From Isoetes taiwanensis (Eukaryota; Streptophyta; Lycopodiopsida; Isoetales; Isoetaceae), in NCBI GenBank assembly GCA_021234155.1, contig JAJEKV010000047.1, positions 5,917,071 to 5,981,070 of the forward strand: a stretch of DNA of 64,000 nucleotides. The letters are read 5' to 3'. How positions within the stretch are numbered: the stretch's first letter is position 1; each line of letters opens with the position of its first letter. The notes beneath the pieces are model-generated. The model had not been told where the DNA came from. It did not search any database and saw only the letters and a program-made list of their open reading frames with translations. The position numbers and the translations under genes are program-made. This document shows, piece after piece, positions 35,777 through 46,682 of this stretch.

Positions 35777-36540
35777 TGTGATTTTTTTTGCTGAAGGATG
35801 TCTGATCAGAAGTCAAGTACAAGTACAAATGCAAATGCAAATATAGGAATAAAATCTTAGAGAATAAGCATGGATCCACTGAGTGAATCTATGATGCATG
35901 AACATGATATGTATATACCTGAATATAGTGCTTCTCTTGCAAAATTTCCCTCGTATCTGGTTCAACTTTTTCTCTAAATTTAATATGTAGCAAAATAACA
36001 GGGGGTTAAGAAAAACAGGGGGTTTAGTCTCCTCTCTAAGAAGTCAAACTGAAACTAATAAAAACAGCTCCACTTCCTAAAGGATGTTTTTTTTTTTGTT
36101 GAAGGACGTCAGACTTTATTCAATCAAAGAGTCAAATACAAGTATAAATGCAGAGACAGGAATAAAATCTCAGCGGATAAGCGGAGACCCACCGAGTGAA
36201 GCAACCTGCCTAAGCATAAGAGTGCACATCCAAATACTCCTCAAAAATCAATCGCCTCTTGCGAGGGGCAAGTGAATAAAATTTATGATATCCAAAGTAT
36301 TTACGAACATTATAGCAAAGGAGAAGATAGTAGATCTTTTTCCGAAAAGAATGACTTGACCTTAAGATAAACCCAGAAAAGCCTAAAACCATCTTTTGCA
36401 ATCTTTTCCATATCATCATAAATATCCTTCCCAAAGACAATATGTATCAAGGTGGAAAGTGATGATGCGAAGACAATTTCTTCCATTGATTTCAACATGC
36501 CACAGTCAATACACCAGAGCAAGGTTCCATGTAGTTTTGT
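35777..36540 (-). mobile_element. Two poly(A)-tailed LINE-like 3' remnants
   Basis: Two related segments begin (plus strand) with a T-run and then TGAAGGA(T/C)GTC: 35777-35890 and 36087-36205. They share AGTCAA(G/A)TACAAGTA and GGAATAAAATCT. On the minus strand these look like 3' ends of retroposons with poly(A) tails. The second is followed by a weak minus-strand frame (36210-36522) that might be LINE C-terminal sequence. The LINE type is inference. Confidence 0.4.
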
Positions 36541-37345
36541 AGTGGAGCAAGGCTTAACTGCCTCTCATTATCTATCACATTGAAACAAACATTTAAGTGA
36601 GATAAGGCTAGCCATACAACAAACATAACAAGCTCTTTTACCTTCATTTAGTAGCTGTTAAGAAGAAAAATCACATCAGTAAAGTCCACATAATGATGGT
36701 GCATCCAAACGTGTGGCAACAATTTCTAAACCCCTGGCAACTAGTTGGGTTGCTAAGAAAAAGATTTGATTATACTATTACGGTGTAGTTGAGAAGATGG
36801 TTAGCAAGCTAAGAGTGGCAACTAAGCTGAGACGATGCAAAATGCAGTTTATATCTAGCTTAATGGTCTTGGTTCTAATTTTAAAGAGCTTGGGCATGAA
36901 TATTTTCTAACACCCTACATATAATTAAGGATTATAGTTCAAACATAAACGATGCCCGCCATCATTGCTTGCCCCTGGGCGGAGGGGGGAATGGGGAGGG
37001 GGTTGGGGTCATCCCCAGTGGGTGGGAGGTTTAATTCATGCTACTGAAAAAATACCTTTAAGATGAGGCCAAAATGGATTGAAACCTATAATAGTGTGCT
37101 ACAAGTCAATAGAATACAAAGCTAGCTAGGAGGTGCGTATCAAATTCATTTTGCAACTTATTTTGGGAAAAAATTCACTTAAAACTTAGGACTCGACTTA
37201 CTCCGCGCATTTGAGCCTTCCAATGTCGTCGGACACAGCTTTGACGGGGACTTGAATGGGGTCCTTTGAAGGCTCCCAAGTGCTTCTCTGGCGCCAACTG
37301 CCCCGAGTGGGGTCCTTTGAATGTATCCCAGTGATTCTCACCACA
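36541..37345. other. Non-coding, nothing recognised
   Basis: No gene seen. A G-rich tract lies at about 36975-37030. Just before the array is a partly repeated GGGGTCCTTTGAA motif. Confidence 0.5.
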
Positions 37346-37398
37346 AGAATCCATGGAGGCCAAAGAATCCAAAAAAAAAAAGAAAAAGAAAAAAAAAA

Positions 37399-40283
37399 CC
37401 TTGATCGAGCTAGCCTAGACAAAAGCCCACTAGCACTTCAAACTACTTCAGTCAATCCATCCGTAGCCTTATCATCCCATACTTGGACCGAGCTAATCCA
37501 AGATGGCATATTTTCTCTGTGATCATTATCTGAAACATGTTCATGACTTAGTAACATGCTCATGCTCTACTGATTTTAGTCTCTGGTCATGCATCTTTCA
37601 GTACTACAAAATTCCAGAGCCATATGTTTTTGTCAATAGATACTTTTTTAGAATGCAACATTATCATTAAATATTTTTTTAGAATGTAACAGATTACCAC
37701 TCTAGGCATCATACATAAAGCTATGGCACAAAGCCAGCCAAAGTTAGATATCAAAGCTACACAGTAATTTTTCATGCATTATCTTATGCATGTAGATGAG
37801 ATAACAGAATAAAACATCTTGTTTAAAATTAAGGAAATATTATTTAGCATAAAGCCACTTCCCTTAATCAATCAAATAAACCTTTTATGAACTCCGGAAG
37901 TCCAACTGGTGCATGAACTCCATAAATCCTTGTAGGCTGTGCTATGTAGCCAGCTTCACGATTCCTTTGCCACGAACTTGGCAGCATAATTCCCTCGTTC
38001 CTTTCTGCTAAAACCACTTAACTAGGACAAAAGAACCACATTGAGAGGAGAATATCCGTACCTGCAGCCAATCAAGCAAACATTAGCACAAAAGTGGTAA
38101 TGAAGCAAGGGCCAAAAGGTACATTGGGTATTCTCGGCTCTTCTTTGTTTCACCCAATGTAGCCTATTGCCCAAAGTTAGTGTAAAGCAACTGGAAAAAA
38201 AAGGAAATGTAAAAGTAATCAACAACATTTTGTCTAAACCTATAGGCACATAATGATGCAATATGCATCCACTATAAAATGTTTTCAGGATGTTATTCCT
38301 CCAAAACGACTACTTTAACGTAAAGAAGATTATACAATGCAAACAAAGCATTGAAAGATGTTTGATGTATCGAGGTTTGTTAATCTACCAACCGATTCTT
38401 TATTCCTCAAGTGCATCCGCTCTATTGCATGTAACAAAGAAATTTGTTACAATACTCTTATTCATCTTTGCATCATTAGGCTCTCATATTTATTGATAAT
38501 AAATACAAAATGTCATATAAAAAAGCAAAAGATTTTTCGCACACAATTGTTGAAGTTTGAGTAACCATAACCCTCGCTTGCTTTTGCAAAGACTTCGTCT
38601 CTCTAGAAGGAGTTCACGAAAAAACTTGAAAACCCCCAGATATCATTAGCCAAAGTGCCATGGATCCACTCCGAGCATGTTGCCAAATTAACAAATTCTA
38701 CATTTTCAAGACACCGATGTCAAGAAAAGGACTTTGTTCTTGCTTTTAGAGCATGAAACTCTAAAATATTCAAAGATCCATTCAAAGATCTTTATAATTT
38801 TGTCTTTGCAACTCGCTTCTTTGATAATCATATCAGCCTACATGCTTGCAGAAATAAATGAACTTTGGAGTATCACTACATGTTTTAGGACATCAAATAA
38901 GCCGATTTACTGGATCTTCTTGAGCAAACCCATTACAAGATATTTGCTATTCATCCTCTCAAGCATGCTAACAAATAATGAAACTGCTAGTTTCTTTTGT
39001 AAAAGAGTACGAAAAATGGCCATTTATTTATGTGGCCTTTGTCTGCCTAGAAAGAACACATAACTGCTGAAATGCATCGAAACTATTCTAAGAGTGCAAT
39101 AGCTACTTAAAATAACCTTCTTTTTGGTGGCTATTTTGTTCTAAAACAGACACACAATATCACTGAAGCACCGCCATATCATGCAAGAGATATGCATGAG
39201 CCACTGTGGTGCAAAAGCCCTAATCTTCTTTGGTGATAAATCGAGAAAACCCACCACAATGATTTACCACTTTTTGATTCCAAAAGTTAATACAATTCAT
39301 TGTATTAGGACCATAATAAATTCACGGCTAAAAATTGTTGCCAACATCTAGAATAATTATATCCATATCCCAGAATAACATTGCATGTGAAAGTTTTTGT
39401 TATGTTAGCAATCTTAGCTTTTTTATTATCGTAAGAATTCTTGCCCATAGAATTCTTGCCCATATTTTGCCTAGAGACTTTATGTGGCCATCATTTTTAG
39501 CCCTCAAATCAGCAGTTTTATTTCTCATGTCTCACCATAATGAAGACTTGCCTCCAGTGATGTTGCTAGTGCTCTTGAATAAATATTACATAATGTTCCC
39601 CATGTGAAAGTTCACATTCAAGAAACAAATGTTAATCAATAATAAAAAAAACCCTACCTCCAACCGTAGGATGGTGGAAGACCACTCCATGTATATACTG
39701 TAATCATAGGATGGGCAAGACCCTACCATTACAGTAAGGGTCTTGCACTATCCTATAACTACAATATGCCATAGATAATAATCTTTCTAAGATGATTAAA
39801 AGGAAGCAAGAGGCATTAAAGTTACCTTAATTGCAACTCTTCCGAATTTATGTGATTTGCAAGTCACAAATATTTGATACCGCATCATGGTTCATCCATA
39901 TGCCTTTGAAGCAAAGTCATTTACTTTTTTGGTGAGCCATATGGCCAATTTTGATAGGCAACAATGGCAATTGACATTGTATTTGCCTTATATGACAGAA
40001 TATTATTCTGGCAAAGTTTATTTCCAATAACAGCAGTATAATGATCCCATCAGTCCATGCTCTTTCCATAATTTTGGAACTCATCCTTTCCATGTTTGTG
40101 GAACATATTCATCTATACTCAACTTGAGTCTCTTTGTGTCCTGTACAGACACAATAAAGTTACAATATTAGCAACATGTATCGCTCACAATGCCAAAGGT
40201 TTGATTATTCAGTTTTGCTCAAGTAATATCACAAGAGAGATATGTCACTGATAAGACCAATGAGATGAAATATCTAAAAAAAA
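37399..40283 (+). repeat. Array unit 1
   Basis: Full-length unit of 2,885 bp, the most diverged copy. It ends with the stretch of about 630 bp (from the AATAATAAAAAAAACC motif near 39640) that copy 3 lacks. Confidence 0.85.
39705..39756 (+). repeat. Short hairpin in array units 1 and 2
   Basis: CATAGGATGGGCAAGACCCT (39705-39724) pairs with AGGGTCTTGCACTATCCTAT (39737-39756) across a 12-nt loop, with few mismatches. The same hairpin recurs in unit 2 near 42571. A small-RNA precursor is possible but not supported by anything else. Confidence 0.55.
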
Positions 40284-43149
40284 CCTTGATCGAGCTAGCC
40301 TAGACAAAAGCCCACTAGCACTTCAAACTACTTCAGTCAATCCATCCGTAGCCTTATCATCCCATACTTGGACCGAGCTAATCCAAGATGGCATATTTTC
40401 TCTGTGATCATTATCTGAAACATGTTCATGACTTAGTAACATGCTCATGCTCTACTGATTTTAGTCTCTGGTCATGCATCTTTCAGTACTACAAAATTCC
40501 AGAGCCATATGTTTTTGTCAATAGATACTTTTTTAGAATGCAACATTATCATTAAATACTTTTTTAGAATGTAACAGATTAGCACTCTAGGCATCATACA
40601 TAAAGCTATGGCACAAAGCCAGCCAAAGTTAGATATCAAAGCTACACAGTAATTTTTCATGCATTATCTTATGCATGTAGATGAGATAACAGAATAAAAC
40701 ATCTTGTTTAAAATTAAGGAAATATTATTTAGCATAAAGCCACTTCCCTTAATCAATCAAATAAACCTTTTATGAACTCCGGAAGTCCAACTGGTGCATG
40801 AACTCCATAAATCCTTGTAGGCTGTGCTATGTAGCCAGCCTCACGATTGCACGAACTTGGCAGCATAATTCCCTCGTTCCTTTCTGCTAAAACCACTTAA
40901 CTAGGACAAAAGAACCACATTGAGAGGAGAATATCCGTACCTGCAGCCAATCAAGCAAACATTAGCACAAAAGTGGTAATGAAGCAAGGGCCAAAAGGTA
41001 CATTGGGTATTCTCGGCTCTTCGCCCTTCACCCAATGTAGCCTATTGCCCAAAGTTAGTGTAAAGCAACTGGAAAAAAAAGGAAATGTAAAAGTAATCAA
41101 CAACATTTTGTCTAAACCTATAGGCACATAATGATGCAATATGCATCCACTATAAAATGTTTTCAGGATGTTATTTCTCCAAAACGACTACTTTCTGTAA
41201 ACTGCAGCATCTATTATACAATGCAAACAAAGCAGCCTTAAAGATGTTTGATGTATCAGAGGTTTGTTAATCTACCAACCGATTCTTTATTCCTGCATCC
41301 GTCTATTGCATGTAACAGCATTTGTTACAATACTCTTATTCATCTTTGCATCATTAGGCTCTCATATTTATTGATAATAAATACAAAATGTCATATAAAA
41401 AGCAAAAGATTTTTCAGACCTGTGTTGAAGTTTGGAGTAACCATAACCCTGTTGCTTTTGCAAAGACTTCAGGTCTCTAGAAGGAGTTCACAGAAAACTT
41501 GAAAACCCCCCGTATATCATTAGCCAAAGTGCCATGGATCCACTCTGGAGCATGTTGCCAAATTAACAAATTCGGTTCTTTTCAAGACAGACCGATGCTG
41601 CAAAGGACTTTGTTCTTGCTTTTAGAGCATGAAACTCTAAAATATTCAAAGATCCATTCAAAGATCTTTATACTGTACTGCAACTCTGCTTCTTTGATAA
41701 TCATATCAGCTTACATGCTTGCAGAAATAAATGAACTTTGGAGTATCACTACATGTTTTAGGACATCAAATAAGCCGATTTACGGATCTTCAGAGCAAAC
41801 CCATTACAAGATATTTGCTATTCATCCTCTGAAGCATGCTAACAGTCAATGAAACTGCTAGTTTCTTTTGTAAGCCACGAAAATGGCCATTTATTTATGT
41901 GGCCTTTGTCTGCCTAGAAAGAACACATACTGCTGGAAATGCATCGAAACTATTCTAAGAGTGCAATAGCTACGAAAATAACCTTCTTTTGGTGGCTATT
42001 TTGCTCTAAGACAGGCACACAATGCCGCTGGAAGCACCGCCATATCATGCAAGAGATATGCATGAGCCCTGTGTGCAAAAGCCCTAATCTTCTTTGGTGA
42101 TAAATCGTAGAGAAACCCACCACGCAGTTTACCACTTTTTGGATTCCAAAAGTTAATACAATTCATTGTATTAGGACCATAATAAATTCACGGCTAAAAA
42201 TTGTTGCCAACATCTAGAATAATTATATCCATATCCCAGAATAACATTGCATGTGAAAGTTTTTGTTATGTTAGCAATCTTAGCTTTTTTATTATCGTAA
42301 GAATTCTTGCCCATAGAATTCTTGCCCATATTTTGCCTAGAGACTTTATGTGGCCATCATTTTTAGCCCTCAAATCAGCAGTTTTATTTCTCATGTCTCA
42401 CCATAATGAAGACTTGCCTCCAGTGATGTTGCTAGTGCTCTTGAATAAATATTACATAATGTTCCCCATGTGAAAGTTCACATTCAAGAAACAAATGTTA
42501 ATCAATAATAAAAAAAACCCTACCTCCAACCGTAGGATGGTGGAAGACCACTCCATGTATATACTGTAATCATAGGATGGGCAAGACCCTACCATTACAG
42601 TAAGGGTCTTGCACTATCCTATAACTACAATATGCCATAGATAATAATCTTTCGGTATGATTAAAAGGAAGCAAGAGGCATTAAAGTTACCTTAATTGCA
42701 ACTCTTCCAGAATTTGCGTAGATTGCAAGTCACAAATATTTGATACCAGACTATGGTCTATCCATATGCCTTTGAAGCAAAGTCATTTACTTTTTTGGTG
42801 AGCCATATGGCCAATTTTGATAGGCAACAATGGCAATTGACATTGTATTTGCCTTATATGACAGAATATTATTCTGGCAAAGTTTATTTCCAATAACAGC
42901 AGTATAATGATCCCATCAGTCCATGCTCTTTCCATAATTTTGGAACTCATCCTTTCCATGTTTGTGGAACATATTCATCTATACTCAACTTGAGTCTCTT
43001 TGTGTCCTGTACAGACACAATAAAGTTACAATATTAGCAACATGTATCGCTCACAATGCCAAAGGTTTGATTATTCAGTTTTGCTCAAGTAATATCACAA
43101 GAGAGATATGTCACTGATAAGACCAATGAGATGAAATATCTAAAAAAAA
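40284..43149 (+). repeat. Array unit 2
   Basis: Full-length unit of 2,866 bp, nearly identical to unit 3 over the part they share. Confidence 0.85.
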
Positions 43150-45432
43150 CCTTGATCGAGCTAGCCTAGACAAAAGCCCACTAGCACTTCAAACTACTTC
43201 AGTCAATCCATCCGTAGCCTTATCATCCCATACTTGGACCGAGCTAATCCAAGATGGCATATTTTCTCTGTGATCATTATCTGAAACATGTTCATGACTT
43301 AGTAACATGCTCATGCTCTACTGACTTTAGTCTATGGTCATGCATCTTTCAGTACTACAAAATTCCAGAGCCATATGTTTTTATCAATAGATACTTTTTT
43401 AGAATGCAACATTATCATTAAATAGTTTTTTAGAATGTAACAGATTACCACTCTAGGCATCATACATAAAGCTATGGCACAAAGCCAGCCAAAGTTAGAT
43501 ATCAAAGCTACACAGTAATTTTTCATGCATTATCTTATGCATGTAGATGAGATAACAGAATAAAACATCTTCTTTAAAATTAAGGAAATATTATTTAGCA
43601 TAAAGCCACTTCCCTTAATCAATCAAATAAACCTTTTATGAACTCCGGAAGTCCAACTGGTTGCATGAACTCCATAAATCCTTGTAGGCTGTGCTATGTA
43701 GCCAGCTTCACGATTCCTTTGCCACGAACTTGGCAGCATAATTCCCTCGTTCCTTTCTGCTAAAACCACTTAACTAGGACAAAAGAACCACATTGAGAGG
43801 AGAATATCCGTACCTGCAGCCAATCAAGCAAACATTAGCACAAAAGTGGTAATGAAGCAAGGGCCAAAAGGTACATTGGGTATTCTCGGCTCTTCGCCCT
43901 TCACCCAATGTAGCCTATTGCCCAAAGTTAGTGTAAAGCAACTGGAAAAAAAAGGAAATGTAAAAGTAATCAACAACATTTTGTCTAAACCTATAGGCAC
44001 ATAATGATGCAATATGCATCCACTATAAAATGTTTTCAGGATGTTATTCCTCCAAAACGACTACTTTCTGTAAACTGCAGCATCTATTATACAATGCAAA
44101 CAAAGCAGCCTTAAAGATGTTTGATGTATCAAAGGTTTGTTAATCTACCAACCGATTCTTTATTCCTGCATCCGTCTATTGCATGTAACAGCATTTGTTA
44201 CAATACTCTTATTCATCTTTGCATCATTAGGCTCTCATATTTATTGATAATAAATACAAAATGTCATATAAAAAGCAAAAGATTTTTCAGACCTGTGTTG
44301 AAGTTTGGAGTAACCATAACCCTGTTGCTTTTGCAAAGACTTCAGGTCTCTAGAAGGAGTTCACAGAAAACTTGAAAACCCCCCGTATATCATTAGCCAA
44401 AGTGCCATGGATCCACTCTGGAGCATGTTGCCAAATTAACAAATTCGGTTTTTTTCAAGACAGACCGATGCTGCAAAGGACTTTGTTCTTGCTTTTAGAG
44501 CATGAAACTCTAAAATATTCAAAGATCCATTCAAAGATCTTTATCTTCAGATTGCAACTCTCTGCTTCTTTGATAATCATATCAGCTTACATGCTTGCAG
44601 AAATAAATGAACTTTGGAGTATCACTACATGTTTTAGGACATCAAATAAGCCGATTTACGGATCTTCAGAGCAAACCCATTACAAGATATTTGCTATTCA
44701 TCCTCTGGAGCATGCTAACAGTCAATGAAACTGCTAGTTTCTTTTGTAAGCCACGAAAATGGCCATTTATTTATGTGGCCTTTGTCTGCCTAGAAAGAAC
44801 ACATACTGCTGGAAATGCATCGAAACTATTCTAAGAGTGCAATAGCTACGAAAATAACCTTCTTTTGGTGGCTATTTTGCTCTAAGACAGGCACACAATG
44901 CCGCTGGAAGCACCGCCATATCATGCAAGAGATATGCATGAGCCCTGTGTGCAAAAGCCCTAATCTTCTTTGGTGATAAATCGTAGAGAAACCCACCACG
45001 CAGTTTACCACTTTTTGGATTCTAAAAGTTAATACAATTCATTGTATTAGGACCATAATAAATTCACGGCTAAAAATTGTTGCCAACATCTAGAATAATT
45101 ATATCCATATCCCAGAATAACATTGCATGTGAAAGTTTTTGTTATGTTAGCAATCTTAGCTTTTTTATTATCGTAAGAATTCTTGCCCGTAGAATTCTTG
45201 CCCATATTTTGCCTAGAGACTTTATGTGGCCATCATTTTTAGCCCTCAAATCAGCAGTTTTATTTCTCATATGGCTTTACCAAACTAGACATGCACCGTG
45301 TCTTAAAATTGGGTATCCTCATGTCTCACCATAATGAAGACTTGCCTCCAGTGATGTTGCTAGTGCTCTTGAATAAATATTACATAATGTTCCCCATGTG
45401 AAAGTTCACATTCAAGAAACAAATGTTAATCA

Positions 45433-45436
<4 letters not shown>
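43150..45436 (+). repeat. Array unit 3, 3'-truncated, poly(A)-ended
   Basis: About 2,287 bp, ending in AATCAATA and a long A-run where units 1 and 2 go on. It carries an extra segment of about 49 bp at about 45271-45319 bounded by CTCAT on both sides. Confidence 0.85.
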
Positions 45437-45466
<30 letters not shown>

Positions 45467-45483
45467 ATCCATGGAGGCCAAAG

Positions 45484-45867
45484 GCTGCTGTTAAATTCCA
45501 GTTGAAAAATGTTTGTGTATGGATGTTGCAAACTTTATGACTTTCAGAATAATGGGATCAATCTGCTCTATCTTTATGGTAACTTTTACTTATGTTCTAT
45601 TTGTTTTATTGTGATCAAATTCAAAAGCTACAGGTGATGAAAGCCTCAAATGAATTCTAGTTTTTTTCTGGTTTGAATTCTAAAATTTTTGTCACACCGG
45701 GGGGGGGGGTGACGTCCCTAAGGCCCCGAAGGGGCCAAAAAAAATTTTTTGCAACACAAACCATTAACATCCAATATATAAAAATTAAATCCCCCAACAC
45801 ATAACAACCAATACATAACAACCATTGACATTAACAACCAACACATAACTACCATTGACATTAATTA
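45484..45867. other. Poly-G tract and ACATAACAACC repeats
   Basis: Contains a run of about 11 G near 45703, a GGCCCCGAAGGGGCC palindrome near 45722, and loosely repeated ACATAAC/ACCATTGACATTAAC units at 45790-45865. No gene seen. Confidence 0.6.
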
Positions 45868-46249
45868 ACACAACCATTGGGTCCAACACATTTAAATTAA
45901 AATCCTCCTTAAACCCCCTTTGGTTTGGGTGCATATTCACACGGGGGGTGACGTAGGGCAGCGAGAGCCCTCATAATTATATTTTGCACATACGAAATCA
46001 ATACCATATAGTATTCCGCTTGAAATCTTATAGTATTTTGCAAATCTTGTTATACAGTATAGCAAATTTTGTACTTGCATACCCCACAAATGAGGAACTT
46101 TACGTACGATGTAGATTAAGGAATAAGGGGTGAATATGCCTATCCAACAGCTCTCGTTGTCGGAGTCACCCCCCGTGTGAATATGCACCCAAACCAAAGG
46201 GGGTTTAAGGGGGATTTTAATTTAAATGTGTTGGACCCAATGGTTGTGT
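45868..46249. mobile_element. MITE with 84-bp terminal inverted repeats
   Basis: Left arm about 45869-45952 (starting CACAACCATTGGGTCC) and right arm 46165-46248 are reverse complements with only one mismatch seen. The centre of about 212 bp has no coding potential. The arms end inward at GGGGGGTGAC/GTCACCCCCC. No clear target duplication was found. Non-autonomous, and young judging by arm identity. Confidence 0.8.
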
Positions 46250-46669
46250 GAATAGAAATGCTTTCATAGATTTTTAGCGGCCACTTTTCTTAAGTGTATT
46301 ATAACTACAGGTTATTAGTTAAAGTACTTTTTATAGTCACCTAACTATTCTTCAAAATTTTCCTATTTCCTTTTGGACCAAATATTGGTCATTTTGCGCC
46401 ATCTTATTTCCAAGCTTTCTATCAATGTTCACTTGTAAAATGGGAGTTCATGAACAACTTGAGCTCAAAATTACTAGAAGGTTCCTTTTGTCTCTATCTT
46501 TGACAATTAGCTTACCCTAACAACTAGATACAACTTGCTAGGTACCTTCTAACAGTGAAGAAGAAAATCTTCCACTGGTTCATTTTAAGGATTTATCCCC
46601 AATTTCCTACTAGGCTAGTTAGCTTGTTAGGTAATGGCTATTGCTCGATCTTGGTCAACAAAGATCATT
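46250..46669. other. Possible interior of an LTR element
   Basis: AT-rich, with no gag or pol frames. It lies on the interior side of the primer binding site at 46670, so it may be what is left of the retrotransposon interior. Confidence 0.35.
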
Positions 46670-46681
46670 GCTCTGATACCA
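46670..46681 (-). promoter_or_regulatory. tRNA-iMet primer binding site
   Basis: GCTCTGATACCA, complement of TGGTATCAGAGC, one base before TGTGACG at 46683. Same arrangement as at 7490. Confidence 0.7.
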
Positions 46682-46682
46682 T

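Larger units (their letters stand above)
37346..45483 (+). repeat. Triplicated 2.87-kb array with 20-bp flanking direct repeat
   Basis: Three direct copies start at 37399, 40284 and 43150, each with CCTTGATCGAGCTAGCC. Periods are 2,885 and 2,866 bp; the third copy ends early at about 45436 in a run of about 28 A. The 20-bp AGAATCCATGGAGGCCAAAG lies immediately outside on the left (37346-37365) and on the right (45464-45483). Left of copy 1 there is also an A-rich spacer. Copies 2 and 3 are nearly identical; copy 1 differs by many small indels between about 38130 and 39310. No coding function is recognised in the unit. Frames up to about 118 residues recur in the copies only because the DNA is duplicated. 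Confidence 0.9.

Noticed and set aside
37587-45334. Frames of 62-118 residues that recur in all three array units
   Set aside because: They are conserved only because the DNA is recently duplicated, and unit 1 breaks several of them by indels.
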